Assembly: GCF_002001125.1 (NCBI RefSeq)
Contig: NZ_MUNV01000007.1
Span: 186,001 to 250,000, forward strand
DNA length: 64,000 bases
Direction: 5' to 3'
From: Rhodanobacter sp. B04
Lineage (GTDB): Bacteria > Pseudomonadota > Gammaproteobacteria > Xanthomonadales > Rhodanobacteraceae
A program made the translations under genes and the position numbers. The notes beneath the pieces are model-generated. The model had not been told where the DNA came from and ran no database searches. It saw nothing but the letters and a program-made list of their open reading frames with translations. This document shows, piece after piece, positions 37,474-47,788 of the stretch (positions within the stretch are counted from its first letter, which is position 1; each line of letters starts with the position of its first letter).

Positions 37474-40400
37474 GTGACCGCGCCCCAGCCATCGCCCGCG
37501 GCGGCCCCGATCGAACCCGGCCTGATGGTGCTCCACGGCAACCGGCTGGAGGACCTGCGCGACCTGCTGACCGCGTGGCTCGCCCGCGCGCCGCTCAAGC
37601 CGCTGGAAAGCGAGCTGATGCTGGTGCAGAGCAACGGCATCGCGCAGTGGCTGAAGCTGGCATTCGCGCGCCCGGCCGAAGCCGGCGGGCTGGGCATCAG
37701 TGCCGCGATCGAGGTGCAGTTGCCGGGACGTTTCCTGTGGGCGGCGTATCGCGCCGTACTGGGCCGGGACACGGTGGCGGCCACCTCGCCGTTCGACAAG
37801 TCGCGACTGGCCTGGCGGTTGCTGCGGCTGATTCCGCAACACCTGCATGAGGAGGAATTTGCGCCGCTGCGCGATTTCCTCGGCGACGACCCGGACTGGC
37901 GCAAGCGCCATCAGCTGGCCGTGCGCGTGGCCGACCTGTTCGATCAATACCAGGTCTACCGGGCCGACTGGCTGGACGACTGGGAGCATGGCCACGATGT
38001 GCTGCGCGACGAATTGCGCGGCGGCCGCGCGCCGATCAGCGATGAGCAGCGCTGGCAGCCACGGTTGTGGCGCCTGCTGCTGGACGACGTCGGTGCTGCC
38101 CAGCGCGACCAGCACCGCGCCGGCGTGCATCGCGCCTTCCTCGCCCGCGCGGCGGCGTTGGGCGCACGGCCGGCCGCCCTGCCGCGACGCATCGTGGTGT
38201 TCGGCATTTCCTCCTTGCCGCAACAGACGCTGGAAGCACTCACCGCGCTGGCGCGTTTTTCACAGGTGCTGCTGGTGGTGGCCAATCCGTGCCGGCATTA
38301 CTGGGCCGACATCATCGAGGACCGCGAGCTGCTCAAGGCCAGCCGGCAGCGACAAGCTGGCAAGCCCGGCCTGCCGGCCACGCCGCGCTACGAGGATCTG
38401 CACCTGCACGCCAACCCGCTGCTCGCCGCCTGGGGCAAGCAGGGGCGCGACTACATCCGCCTGCTCGATGCCTTCGATCAGGCCGACGACTATCGCCAGC
38501 AATTCGCCGCGATCGACCGCAGCATCGACCTGTTCCACGATGTCGGCGAGGACAGCCTGCTGCATCAGCTACAACAGGCCATCCTCGACCTGCAGCCGCT
38601 GCCGGCCCAGCGACAACCATGGCACGAGGCCGACGCTTCGCTGCGCTTCCACGTCGCGCACAATCCGCAGCGCGAAGTGGAAGTGCTGCACGACCAGTTG
38701 CTGGCGATGTTCGAACAGGCCGCACGCGCCGGCACGCCGCTGGCGCCGCGCGACGTGATCGTGATGGTGCCGGATATCCAGACCTATGCGCCGCACGTGC
38801 AGGCGGTCTTCGGCCGGCTGCCCGCCGACGACCCGCGTCGCCTGCCGTACAGCGTAGCCGACCAGTCGTCGCGCGCCAGCGTGCCGCTGCTGGTGGCGCT
38901 GGAGCATCTGCTGGCGCTGCCCGAATCGCGCTTCGCGGTCAGCGACATGCTCGACCTGCTCGACGTGCCCGCGCTGCGCGCACGCTTCGGCCTCGACGAA
39001 AACGGCCTGCCCACGCTGCGCCACTGGATCGAGGATGTCGGCATCCGCTGGGGACTGGATGCGGCGCAGAAGCAGAGTCTCGAGCTGCCGCCGCTGGAAC
39101 AGAACAGCTGGCGCTTCGGCCTGCGCCGGATGCTGCTCGGCTACGCGGTCGGTGACGGCGAATCGCTGGACGGGATTGCGCCCTATGCCGAGGTCGGCGG
39201 TCTCGATGCGGCCCTGCTGGGCCCGCTGAGCATGCTGCTGGATCGACTTGAGCATTACTGGCAGCTGCTGCGCACGACCGCCACGCCAGCGGCGTGGTGC
39301 GGACACCTGCGCGCGCTGCTGGACGACTTCTTCGACAGCGGCGATGACGACGACAGCATGCAGCTGAGCCGTCTGCACGACGCGCTGGACGCATGGCAGG
39401 AGGCCTGTGCCGAAGCCGGCTTCGCCAGCGCGATTCCGCTCGCCATCGTGCGCGAGCACTGGCTGCAGGCGATCGACGAAAGCCGGCTGTCGCAACGCTT
39501 CATGGGCGGCGCGGTGAGCTTCGGCACGCTGATGCCGATGCGCGCGATTCCGTTCCGCGTGGTCTGTCTGCTCGGCATGAACGACGGCGACTACCCGCGC
39601 CGGCAGACGCCGCTCGATTTCGACCTGATGGCGCAGACCGGCCACAGCCGTCCCGGCGACCGCTCGCGCCGCGAGGACGACCGCTACCTGTTCCTCGAAG
39701 CCCTGTTGTCCGCCCGCGATGCGTTGTACATCAGCTGGGTCGGCCGCAGCGCGCGCGACAACGGCGCGCTGCCGCCATCGGTACTGGTCGGCCAGTTGCG
39801 TGACTATCTGGCCGCCGGCTGGTATCGCGACGGCACGGCGCCCGATGACCACGCGGCCGGCGCGCAACTGCTCGCCGCACTCACCACCGAGCACCCGCTG
39901 CAACCGTTCAGCCGCCGCTATTTCGGTGCCGACGACGATGCACGCCTGTTCACCTATGCCCACGAGTGGCAACAGGCCCATCGCGTCGCACCGGCACCAG
40001 CAACCTCGTCGGCGCTCACCCCGTGGCAACCCGACAGCGCGCTGAACCTCGACCAGCTGCAGCGCTTCCTGCGCAAGCCGGTGGCGTACTTCTTCAACCA
40101 GCGGCTGAAGGTGTATTTCACCGAGGCAGCCGACGACGTACTCGATGACGAACCGTTCGCGCTCGATGGGCTGCAGCGTTACGGTGCGACCCGCGCGGTG
40201 CTGCACGCGGCGATCGACCCAGCCGTCATCACTGACCCGGACTACGCCATCAACCGCGCCACCCAGCGCCTGCATGACGAAGGCCTGCTGCCGCCCGGTG
40301 GCTTCGGTGCCGCATTGCAGCTGGAGATCGCCGAACAGGCACATGCGCTCGCGCTTGCCTGGCGCGGCGCCTGCCTGCTCTGGCCGTTGACGCAAGACAA

Positions 40401-40968
40401 GCACGAGCTGCGCTACATCAGCGATGGCTTGCTGATCGAGGACTGGTTGACCGACCTGCGCCACGACGGTGCCGGCCAGCAGCGGCGGCTCGAACTGCTC
40501 AGCGGCGCGCTGCTGGCCAGGGACGGAACCCTGCGCCATGAAAAACTTCTACCGGCATGGATCATCCATCTGCTGGCCAATGCCTGCGGGCTGGCGATGC
40601 AGACCCAGCTGATCAGCGTCGATGCTCAACCCACGCTGCGCGTACTGACACGTGAGGCAGCGGCCCAGCTGCTCGACCAGCTGCTGGCCGCCCTGCGCGC
40701 CGGCATGCAGTCGCCGTTGCCGATCGCCTGCAAGAGCGCGTATGCGTGGCTGCAGGCCGTCAACTCAGGCAAGGACGCCATGGCGGCAGCGACCCTTTGC
40801 TACGAAGGCAGCGCTTTCTCTCCGCTGCCGGGCGAATGCGCGGAAGATCCCTGTCTCGCCCGCGCCTGGCCGGATTTCGCGGCAATGCATGCGCGTGGCT
40901 TCGAGCACTGGCTGCCGCTGTATCAGGCGCTGATCGACGCCGTGTTGCCGATGGAGGGCGCGGCATGA
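37474..40968 (+). CDS. recC: Exodeoxyribonuclease V gamma chain (RecC)
   Basis: The 1164-aa protein begins with LMVLHGNRLEDLRDLL and LVQSNGIAQWLKL, the RecC N-terminal signature. It has an inactive helicase-like core and a nuclease-like C-terminal domain. In the RecBCD complex RecC splits the strands and recognises Chi. I use the GTG at 37474; no ATG gives a full N-terminus. Its stop overlaps the recB start (ATGA). The three genes form one operon in the order C-B-D, as in Xanthomonads. Confidence 0.93.
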   Translation: MTAPQPSPAAAPIEPGLMVLHGNRLEDLRDLLTAWLARAPLKPLESELMLVQSNGIAQWLKLAFARPAEAGGLGISAAIEVQLPGRFLWAAYRAVLGRDTVAATSPFDKSRLAWRLLRLIPQHLHEEEFAPLRDFLGDDPDWRKRHQLAVRVADLFDQYQVYRADWLDDWEHGHDVLRDELRGGRAPISDEQRWQPRLWRLLLDDVGAAQRDQHRAGVHRAFLARAAALGARPAALPRRIVVFGISSLPQQTLEALTALARFSQVLLVVANPCRHYWADIIEDRELLKASRQRQAGKPGLPATPRYEDLHLHANPLLAAWGKQGRDYIRLLDAFDQADDYRQQFAAIDRSIDLFHDVGEDSLLHQLQQAILDLQPLPAQRQPWHEADASLRFHVAHNPQREVEVLHDQLLAMFEQAARAGTPLAPRDVIVMVPDIQTYAPHVQAVFGRLPADDPRRLPYSVADQSSRASVPLLVALEHLLALPESRFAVSDMLDLLDVPALRARFGLDENGLPTLRHWIEDVGIRWGLDAAQKQSLELPPLEQNSWRFGLRRMLLGYAVGDGESLDGIAPYAEVGGLDAALLGPLSMLLDRLEHYWQLLRTTATPAAWCGHLRALLDDFFDSGDDDDSMQLSRLHDALDAWQEACAEAGFASAIPLAIVREHWLQAIDESRLSQRFMGGAVSFGTLMPMRAIPFRVVCLLGMNDGDYPRRQTPLDFDLMAQTGHSRPGDRSRREDDRYLFLEALLSARDALYISWVGRSARDNGALPPSVLVGQLRDYLAAGWYRDGTAPDDHAAGAQLLAALTTEHPLQPFSRRYFGADDDARLFTYAHEWQQAHRVAPAPATSSALTPWQPDSALNLDQLQRFLRKPVAYFFNQRLKVYFTEAADDVLDDEPFALDGLQRYGATRAVLHAAIDPAVITDPDYAINRATQRLHDEGLLPPGGFGAALQLEIAEQAHALALAWRGACLLWPLTQDKHELRYISDGLLIEDWLTDLRHDGAGQQRRLELLSGALLARDGTLRHEKLLPAWIIHLLANACGLAMQTQLISVDAQPTLRVLTREAAAQLLDQLLAALRAGMQSPLPIACKSAYAWLQAVNSGKDAMAAATLCYEGSAFSPLPGECAEDPCLARAWPDFAAMHARGFEHWLPLYQALIDAVLPMEGAA

Positions 40969-43900
40969 ATCCGCTCGCCACGCTCGACCCGTTGCGGCTG
41001 CCCTTGCAGCGCACCCGATTGATCGAAGCGAGCGCCGGCACCGGCAAGACCTGGACGATCGCCGCGCTGTACCTGCGGCTGGTGCTCGGCCACGGCGAGA
41101 ATGCCGTCCCGCTGTTGCCGCCGCAGATCCTGGTGATGACCTTCACCAAGGCCGCCACCGCCGAATTGCGCGAGCGCATCCGCACCCGCCTGGGCGAGGC
41201 GGCGGAGGCGTTCCGTGGCCATGGCCCTGCCGACGATTTTCTTGCTGCCCTGGTCGCCACCTATCCCGAGCCGGATGCCCGCGCCCGCGCCGCACGCCAG
41301 CTGGAACTGGCCGCGCAATGGATGGACGAGGCCGCCGTGCACACCATCCACGGCTGGTGTCAGCGCATGCTCAGCCAGCATGCGTTCGACAGCGGGCATG
41401 CGTTCGTGCAGAACGCCACCAGCGACGAAAGCGAGTTGCTGGCCGAAGCCGTGCGTGACTACTGGCGCCGGCAATTCTTCGCGCTCGACCGCAGCGACGC
41501 CGAACAGATCACGCGGCTGTGGGCAAACCCACGCGAACTGCAGCAGGACGTACGCCCCCTGCTGCGCCAGCCGTTGGAAAACCTGCGACTGGGAGGCGAT
41601 CCCTTGCCGGCGATCGCGGATCTTCCGGCGACGATCGCGGCCACGCTGACACCGTTGCGCGAAGCTCAGCAGCATGCCCGCACGCTGTGGCTCGCCGATG
41701 CCGAAGCGATCGAGGCCCTGCTCGATACTGCGATACAGGCGAAGGCGCTCAGCGGTGCCACCTACAAGGCGGCACAGTTTCCCGACGACATGGTGGCGCT
41801 GCGCCAGTGGGCAGCCAGCGGCACCGCGTGCGACGAGAAGATCCTGCAGCGCTATGCACAGCGCAAGCTCGGCACAGCGACCAACAAGAACCGGACCACG
41901 CCGGAGCATCCTGCCTTCACGGCGATCGACCGACTGCTCGACGCGCAGCGTGCCCGCGAGACACTCGGGCCGCTGATTCTCGCGCATGCCGTGCCGTGGA
42001 TCGCCGGCCGGCTGGAGGCCGCCAAGCAGCGACTGGCCCAGCTCGGCTTCGACGACATGCTCAAGCGCCTCGACCAGGCGCTGCACGGCCGCCGTGGCAC
42101 ACAACTGGCACAAACCATCGCCAACCAGTATCCAGTCGCGCTAATCGACGAATTCCAGGACACCGACCCGCTGCAGTGGCGCATCTTCCAGCGCATCCAT
42201 GGCGAGCGGAGCGGGACCGGCCTGCTGCTGATCGGCGATCCCAAGCAGGCGATCTACGGCTTCCGTGGCGCCGACATCCACACCTATCTGCGTGCGCGTA
42301 GCAGCGCCGTCCAGCCGACCTGGACACTCGACACCAATTATCGTTCCGCCCAGTCGATGGTGGATGCGGTCAATCGCGTGTTCGGGTTTGCCGAGCAACA
42401 TCCGCAAGGGGCTTTCCTGTTCGGCAAGGGTGAACACGGACTGCCCTTCCTGCCGGTGCACGCGAAAGGCCGCAAGGAACACCTGCAACTGCATGGCCAA
42501 TCCATGCCTGCGCTGCAGTTGGCGGCATCTCCCGACGCCACGCCGATCAGCAAGAGCGCCTATCGCAAGTTGATGGCCGAGCATGCCGCGGCGACCCTGG
42601 TGCAATGGCTCGACGCGGCTGGCCACGGCGACTGCGGTTTCGTGGCTGCGGATGGCCAGTTCAGCGCACTGGTGCCCGGCGACATCGCGATCCTGGTGCG
42701 CACCGGCACCGAGGCCAGCGAGATGCGCCATGCGCTGCAGTCACGCGGACTGGCCAGCGTCTACCTGTCCGATCGCGACTCGGTGTATGCCTCGCCCGAG
42801 GCGCGCGACCTGCTGCTGTGGCTGCACGCCTGCGCCGAACCCGGCTCCGACCGCGCGATGCGCGCCGCACTGGCCACACCGACGCTGGGCCGCGACTATG
42901 CCGAGCTCGACCGGCTCAACCAGGACGAAGCGTACTGGGAGCGTTGCGGCGATCGCTTTCGTCAACTGCACGACGGCTGGCTGCGTCACGGCGTGCTGGC
43001 GATGCTGCACGACCTGCTGCACCTGTTCGAGCTGCCGGCGCAGTTGCTGGCCCGTGCCGATGGCGAGCGGGCGCTGACCAACCTGCTGCACCTGGCCGAA
43101 CTGCTGCAGCAGGCGGCCACCACGCTGGACGGCGAACATGCCTTGATCCGCCATCTCGCCGCGCAGATCGACCTGGCCAATGACCACCAGGCCGACACCG
43201 CTGACGAGAAGATCGTGCGGCTGGAAAGCGAGTCCGCCCTGATCAAGGTGGTGACCATCCACAAGTCGAAGGGGCTGGAATACCCGCTGGTGCTGCTGCC
43301 GTTCGTGTGCGGCCTGCGCGAGCTGAAGCAGGACGACAGCTTCGTCTGGCATGGCGATGACACCCAGCCGGCGCTGGATCTGCGGCCCTCCCACGCGGCC
43401 CTGGAGCAGGCCGACCGCGAACGCCTGCAGGAGGACCTGCGTCTGCTGTACGTGGCGCTGACCCGTGCCCAGCATGCCTGCTGGCTGGGTGTCGCCAACC
43501 TCAAGGACGGCCAGAAAAAGGCCTCGGGATTGCACAAGTCCGCGTTCGGTTATGTGCTGTCCGGCGGCGAACCCATCGAGGAAGCGGCATTTTTCGAACG
43601 ACTCCATCTATTGCAGCATGGCCATCCAGACATCCATATCGAATCGCTGCCAGCCAGCGCCGACATTCGACGTTATCAGCCGCCCGTCACCGTCCTCCCC
43701 GCACGACCGGCGCGCGACTACCACGGCGAGCCGGTCGAGCCGTGGTGGATCGCCAGCTACAGCGCATTGAAAGTGGCCGCGGCCGAAACCAGTACACGCC
43801 CGCAGGCGCCAGAAACCGCGCAGCAGGATGTGCTGGCCGAAGCCAGCATCGAACAACCGGACCGTTCCGCGCCAACCAGCCTTAACGTCGCCCCGAGCAT

Positions 43901-44645
43901 CCACAATTTCCCGCGCGGCGCGGAGCCCGGCACCTTCCTGCACGGCCTGCTGGAATGGGCGGCCGATGAAGGCTTCGCCACCTGCACCCACTCGTTGGAC
44001 GAACTGGAAAGCCTGATCGCCCGACGCTGCCAGCGCCGCGGCTGGCAGGCATGGATCAAGCCATTGACGGCATGGCTTCCGACCTTCCTCGGCACGCCAC
44101 TGTGCTTGCCTGACGGCAGTCACCTAGCTTTGGCTGCACTGACCGATACGAACGCCTATCGCGCCGAACTGGAATTCTGGTTCGAGGCGCATCGCGTGGA
44201 TACCCTCGCGCTGGATCGGCTGGTCACAGCGCACACGCTGGACGGGCGGCCGCGGCCAGCGCTGTTGCCCGATCGCCTCAACGGCATGCTCAAGGGTTTC
44301 GTCGACCTGATCTTCGAGCACGACGGCCGCTATTTCATCGTCGACTACAAATCCAACGGGCTCGGCAGCGAAGCTTGCGCCTACAGCACCGAGGCGATGC
44401 GCGACTCGGTACTGCACAGCCGCTACGAGCTGCAATACGCGATCTACACGCTGGCGCTGCACCGGCAACTGCGCGCACGCCTGCCGGATTACCGCTATGA
44501 GCAGCACATCGGCGGCGTGCTCTATCTGTACCTGCGCGGCGTCGATGGCGACGGCCACGGCGTGCACAGCGAGCGCCTGCCATACGCGCTGATCCACGCG
44601 ATGGATCGGCTGTTCGCCCAGGGAGGATCGCCCGATGCCGCATGA
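40965..44645 (+). CDS. recB: Exodeoxyribonuclease V beta chain (RecB)
   Basis: The 1226-aa protein starts at ATG 40965. It is a UvrD-type 3'-5' helicase with Walker A ASAGTGKT (residues 22-29), VMTFTKAATAELRERI, LIDEFQDTDPLQWRIF (DExx box), LDTNYRS and VTIHKSKGLEYPLVLLPF. The C-terminal nuclease domain holds FIVDYKSNGLG near residue 1125, with the catalytic Asp and Lys. It unwinds and cuts DNA in RecBCD and loads RecA after Chi. It overlaps recC by 4 nt and recD by 11 nt, consistent with coupled translation. Confidence 0.95.
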   Translation: MNPLATLDPLRLPLQRTRLIEASAGTGKTWTIAALYLRLVLGHGENAVPLLPPQILVMTFTKAATAELRERIRTRLGEAAEAFRGHGPADDFLAALVATYPEPDARARAARQLELAAQWMDEAAVHTIHGWCQRMLSQHAFDSGHAFVQNATSDESELLAEAVRDYWRRQFFALDRSDAEQITRLWANPRELQQDVRPLLRQPLENLRLGGDPLPAIADLPATIAATLTPLREAQQHARTLWLADAEAIEALLDTAIQAKALSGATYKAAQFPDDMVALRQWAASGTACDEKILQRYAQRKLGTATNKNRTTPEHPAFTAIDRLLDAQRARETLGPLILAHAVPWIAGRLEAAKQRLAQLGFDDMLKRLDQALHGRRGTQLAQTIANQYPVALIDEFQDTDPLQWRIFQRIHGERSGTGLLLIGDPKQAIYGFRGADIHTYLRARSSAVQPTWTLDTNYRSAQSMVDAVNRVFGFAEQHPQGAFLFGKGEHGLPFLPVHAKGRKEHLQLHGQSMPALQLAASPDATPISKSAYRKLMAEHAAATLVQWLDAAGHGDCGFVAADGQFSALVPGDIAILVRTGTEASEMRHALQSRGLASVYLSDRDSVYASPEARDLLLWLHACAEPGSDRAMRAALATPTLGRDYAELDRLNQDEAYWERCGDRFRQLHDGWLRHGVLAMLHDLLHLFELPAQLLARADGERALTNLLHLAELLQQAATTLDGEHALIRHLAAQIDLANDHQADTADEKIVRLESESALIKVVTIHKSKGLEYPLVLLPFVCGLRELKQDDSFVWHGDDTQPALDLRPSHAALEQADRERLQEDLRLLYVALTRAQHACWLGVANLKDGQKKASGLHKSAFGYVLSGGEPIEEAAFFERLHLLQHGHPDIHIESLPASADIRRYQPPVTVLPARPARDYHGEPVEPWWIASYSALKVAAAETSTRPQAPETAQQDVLAEASIEQPDRSAPTSLNVAPSIHNFPRGAEPGTFLHGLLEWAADEGFATCTHSLDELESLIARRCQRRGWQAWIKPLTAWLPTFLGTPLCLPDGSHLALAALTDTNAYRAELEFWFEAHRVDTLALDRLVTAHTLDGRPRPALLPDRLNGMLKGFVDLIFEHDGRYFIVDYKSNGLGSEACAYSTEAMRDSVLHSRYELQYAIYTLALHRQLRARLPDYRYEQHIGGVLYLYLRGVDGDGHGVHSERLPYALIHAMDRLFAQGGSPDAA

Positions 44646-46623
44646 CGCCTTGTTCGAACTGCTCGACCAGGCCGTCGCAACGCAGCGACTGCGACCGCTG
44701 GATATCGCGCTGGCGCGCTTCCTCGCCGAACGCGATGGCGATGCCGCACCGAGCCTGCTGTGGCTGGCCGCCCTGCTCAGCCGCCAACTCGCCGACGGTC
44801 ATCTTTGTCTCGACCTTGAGGCGTTGCCGGCACTCGCCGACGAGCAGGATTGGCCATCCGGCTGGCGGCCGTTGTTGCGCGCGATCACCGAGAATCCCGC
44901 GGCACTGGCCAGCTCGCCGCTGGTCGCCGATGGCCACCGCGGCGATCCGGCTGCCGCGCCGCTGGTGCTCGATGGCACGCGACTGTATCTGCGCCGCTAC
45001 TGGAATCACGAACGTCAGGTGGCCGCCGCCATCCGCGCACGCCTGGCCCAACCGCAAGTCGTGCCCGAGCGGCTCGCCGACGAACTCGCACGACTGTTTC
45101 CCGCGCATGCCGGGAACGCACCTGACTGGCCGAAGATCGCCTGCGCATTGGCGGCGCGTGGTGCATTGACGGTAATCACCGGCGGCCCCGGCACCGGCAA
45201 GACCACTACCGTGGTGCGCCTGCTCGGCCTGCTGCAGACGCTGCAACTGCGCCAGCATGCACGCCCCCTGCGGATCCGGCTGGCCGCACCCACCGGCAAG
45301 GCCGCAGCACGACTGAACGCCTCGATCGCCGCGCAGATCGCCCAGCTCGACGTGGACGACGCGACCCGCGCCGCGATTCCCGCCGAGGTGGTCACCCTGC
45401 ATCGCCTGCTCGGCGCGCGGCCGGATACCCGGCGCTTCCGCCACGACCGCGGCAACCCGCTGCATCTGGACCTGCTGGTGGTCGACGAGGCCTCCATGAT
45501 CGACCTGGAAATGATGTCCGCCGTGCTAACCGCGCTGCCCCCCACGGCGCGATTGATCCTGCTCGGCGACAAGGATCAACTCTCCTCGGTGGAAGCCGGC
45601 GCCGTACTCGGCGACCTGTGTCGCCGCGCCGAAACCGGCCATTACAGTGCGGCCACGGCCGACTGGCTGCGCGAAACCGCCGGCTCCGACATCCGTGCCT
45701 TCGTCTGCGCTGACGCGCAGCCGCTGGATCAGCAACTGGCGATGCTGCGACACAGCCATCGCTTCGGCGACAGCAGCGGCATCGGCCAGCTCGCGCGCGC
45801 CGTGAACGCCGGCGACACCGACCGCGTGCATGCGTTGCTGGCCACACCGTCGACCGATCTCGCCTGGCTGCCCGTCAGCCAGCGCATGCAGCTGGCCGAG
45901 CTGGCCATCGGTGGCGGCAACGCGCATCTATCGCTCAATGACGGCAGCACGATCCATCACGAGCGGCCCGTCGGCTATCGCCACTACCTGGAGCTGCTGC
46001 AACGCGCACGCCCTGCTTCCGCCGCCGATGCCGCCTCACACGAGCACTGGGCACGCGACGTACTGCAGGCATTCAACCGCTTCCAGCTGTTGTGCGCGTT
46101 GCGCCAGGGGCCACAAGGCGTGGAGGGGCTCAACCAGCTGATCGCCGACGCGCTGCATGCGCAGGGACTGATCGAGAGCAGCCACGGTTGGTACGAGGGG
46201 CGCCCGGTCATGCTCACCCGCAACGACTACAGCCTCGGCCTGGCCAATGGCGATGTCGGCATCTGCCTGCGCATGCCGGACGAGCGTGGCCACTTGCGAC
46301 TGTCCGTGGCGTTTCTCGCCAGCGCCTCGGCAGGCTCGACCGGCAGCACGCGCATCCGCCATGTCGTGCCTGCGCGCCTCGGCGAGGTCGCCACGGTCTA
46401 CGCGATGACCGTGCACAAATCGCAGGGTTCGGAGTTCGAGCACACCGCGCTGGTGCTGCCCACCGAAGCCGGCAACGTGCTGACCCGCGAACTGCTCTAC
46501 ACCGGCATCACCCGTGCCCGTCGCTGGTTCAGCCTGATCGGCAGCGAAGCCATCGTCGATCTCGCCACCTTGCAACGAACCCGCCGTTACTCGGGCCTGG
46601 CCGAACGGCTAACCCGCGATTGA
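44635..46623 (+). CDS. recD: Exodeoxyribonuclease V alpha chain (RecD)
   Basis: The 662-aa protein is a superfamily 1B 5'-3' helicase: Walker A GGPGTGKT (183-190), LLVVDEASMIDLEMM (Walker B), LGDKDQLSSVEAGAVLGD (motif III) and the late YAMTVHKSQGSEFEH (motif V) with RELLYTGITRAR. It is the fast motor in RecBCD. ATG 44635 overlaps the end of recB. Downstream it is convergent with the fimT gene of the first pil cluster, with a weak hairpin between. Confidence 0.95.
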   Translation: MPHDALFELLDQAVATQRLRPLDIALARFLAERDGDAAPSLLWLAALLSRQLADGHLCLDLEALPALADEQDWPSGWRPLLRAITENPAALASSPLVADGHRGDPAAAPLVLDGTRLYLRRYWNHERQVAAAIRARLAQPQVVPERLADELARLFPAHAGNAPDWPKIACALAARGALTVITGGPGTGKTTTVVRLLGLLQTLQLRQHARPLRIRLAAPTGKAAARLNASIAAQIAQLDVDDATRAAIPAEVVTLHRLLGARPDTRRFRHDRGNPLHLDLLVVDEASMIDLEMMSAVLTALPPTARLILLGDKDQLSSVEAGAVLGDLCRRAETGHYSAATADWLRETAGSDIRAFVCADAQPLDQQLAMLRHSHRFGDSSGIGQLARAVNAGDTDRVHALLATPSTDLAWLPVSQRMQLAELAIGGGNAHLSLNDGSTIHHERPVGYRHYLELLQRARPASAADAASHEHWARDVLQAFNRFQLLCALRQGPQGVEGLNQLIADALHAQGLIESSHGWYEGRPVMLTRNDYSLGLANGDVGICLRMPDERGHLRLSVAFLASASAGSTGSTRIRHVVPARLGEVATVYAMTVHKSQGSEFEHTALVLPTEAGNVLTRELLYTGITRARRWFSLIGSEAIVDLATLQRTRRYSGLAERLTRD

Positions 46624-46742
46624 GCTCGTTCCACGAAATTCAAGCCCGCAGCCTCTTGTGATCCTGCAGAGGCCCGCATGACGGCATACGCCATCCTCAG
46701 GCTGGCGGACGCAGCACACGGAAAGCAGGTTATTCAACGCCG

Positions 46743-47330
46743 TCAGCTCGGCGTGCAGGACGCACCTGCTGCGACCATCGAGGTCTGCACGCTACCCGAT
46801 GCAGTCACGCCCAGCGCATTGCCGGGCACCGCGGCGGTACTGAGGCCATCGCCGCTTGCGCTATCGCGATAGCAGGTCACGAATTTCAGCATGGATCCGC
46901 TGGGCTTGAGCTGGCCTTGCTGGCCGAACGTGATGACGGCGCTGCCCAGGAATTGGGTCGATACACCGGCCTGCACCGCGGTAGCGCGCAGCAAGGTCGC
47001 TGAAGCGTCATACGCCTTGTTCGCCGAGGCAGCACCTGCCGGATAGGTATAGACGAGCCAGCCCGAATCGAATGCCTGGCCGCCTGCAGCGCATGAATTG
47101 CCGGTGCTGCTGGGGCACATCGACACCAGCTGCCCGCGGGTAATCGCCTCGGTACGGGCATACGCCAGACTCGCCAGCAGTGCATTGCTGGCCGAACTGA
47201 CCTGGTTGCGATGGATCACGTCGCGAAAACTGGGCACGGCGACCGCCAGCAGGATCGCCGCGACGGTGATCGTGATCATCAGTTCGAGCAGGCTGAAACC
47301 TTGCTGGCGGGTCGTCGGCACGTGGCTCAT
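46743..47330 (-). CDS. fimT: Minor pseudopilin FimT/GspH-like, copy 1
   Basis: The 195-aa protein from ATG 47330 has a type III prepilin signal, cleaved at G11|F12 with Glu5 of the mature form (FSLLELMIT). The rest fits the GspH/FimT C-terminal domain (SSASNALLASLAYARTEAI, GWLVY). It would be processed by PilD and join the minor pilin priming complex. It is the last gene of cluster 1, 5 bp after pilE. In Pseudomonas the equivalent gene (fimU) stands first in the operon, so the order here differs. Copy 2 is at 55130-55711. Confidence 0.88.
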   Translation of the reverse strand: MSHVPTTRQQGFSLLELMITITVAAILLAVAVPSFRDVIHRNQVSSASNALLASLAYARTEAITRGQLVSMCPSSTGNSCAAGGQAFDSGWLVYTYPAGAASANKAYDASATLLRATAVQAGVSTQFLGSAVITFGQQGQLKPSGSMLKFVTCYRDSASGDGLSTAAVPGNALGVTASGSVQTSMVAAGASCTPS

Positions 47331-47335
47331 GGCAC

Positions 47336-47788
47336 TCACCAGCAATTGCCGTTGGCGTTGAAGCCGGCGTCGCTTGCCGCCGGCAATTTGACGCCGGTGT
47401 TGCTGATCGACAGCGCGCCGCAAACATCCTTGGCCTGTGAACTTATCGGTGTCGCCGTCGCGACGAACGCTGCCGAGCTGTTGCCTGCCGGGTCAGCCAC
47501 CACGTTCACCTGCACCGAGTAATAGCCCTTTTCCGAGATGGCCTGATTGTTGTAGCCCATCGAGGTCAGGGCACCGTACTGATTGTTGGTGGCGTAGTAG
47601 CGCTCCTGCGCATTGGCAATCTGCAGCAGCAGCTGCTGGCCATCCGGGCGGCGTGCGCGGTAGGCATAACGCCCGTAGGCGGGAATCGCGATGGCCGCCA
47701 GTACCGCAATGATCACCACCACGATCATCAGTTCGACCATGGTGAAGCCGCACTGCCTGCCCCGTCGTGTTCCATGCTTGTCAATCAT
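47336..47788 (-). CDS. pilE: Minor type IV pilin PilE, copy 1
   Basis: The 150-aa protein has a prepilin signal cleaved at G14|F15 with Glu5 (FTMVELMIVVVI). The C-terminal part has PDGQQLLLQIANAQERYYATN and a Cys pair (DVCGAL ... GNCW) that would form the disulfide-bonded D-region. GGGAG before ATG 47788; the start overlaps the end of pilY1 by 8 nt. This is the small pilin always placed after pilY1 in this operon type and takes part in pilus initiation; it is not the major pilin by context. Confidence 0.9.
   Translation of the reverse strand: MIDKHGTRRGRQCGFTMVELMIVVVIIAVLAAIAIPAYGRYAYRARRPDGQQLLLQIANAQERYYATNNQYGALTSMGYNNQAISEKGYYSVQVNVVADPAGNSSAAFVATATPISSQAKDVCGALSISNTGVKLPAASDAGFNANGNCW

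Noticed and set aside
36834..37904. 356-codon version of the DGPF gene reaching into recC
   Set aside because: The extension has no DGPF homology and a strong ribosome site marks ATG 37259.
46651..46673. Hairpin GCCTCT/AGAGGC between recD and fimT as a terminator
   Set aside because: Only 6 bp of stem, 11-nt loop and no T-run; not strong enough to list.
46678..46872. 64-codon plus-strand frame after recD
   Set aside because: Mostly antisense to fimT copy 1, no ribosome site.
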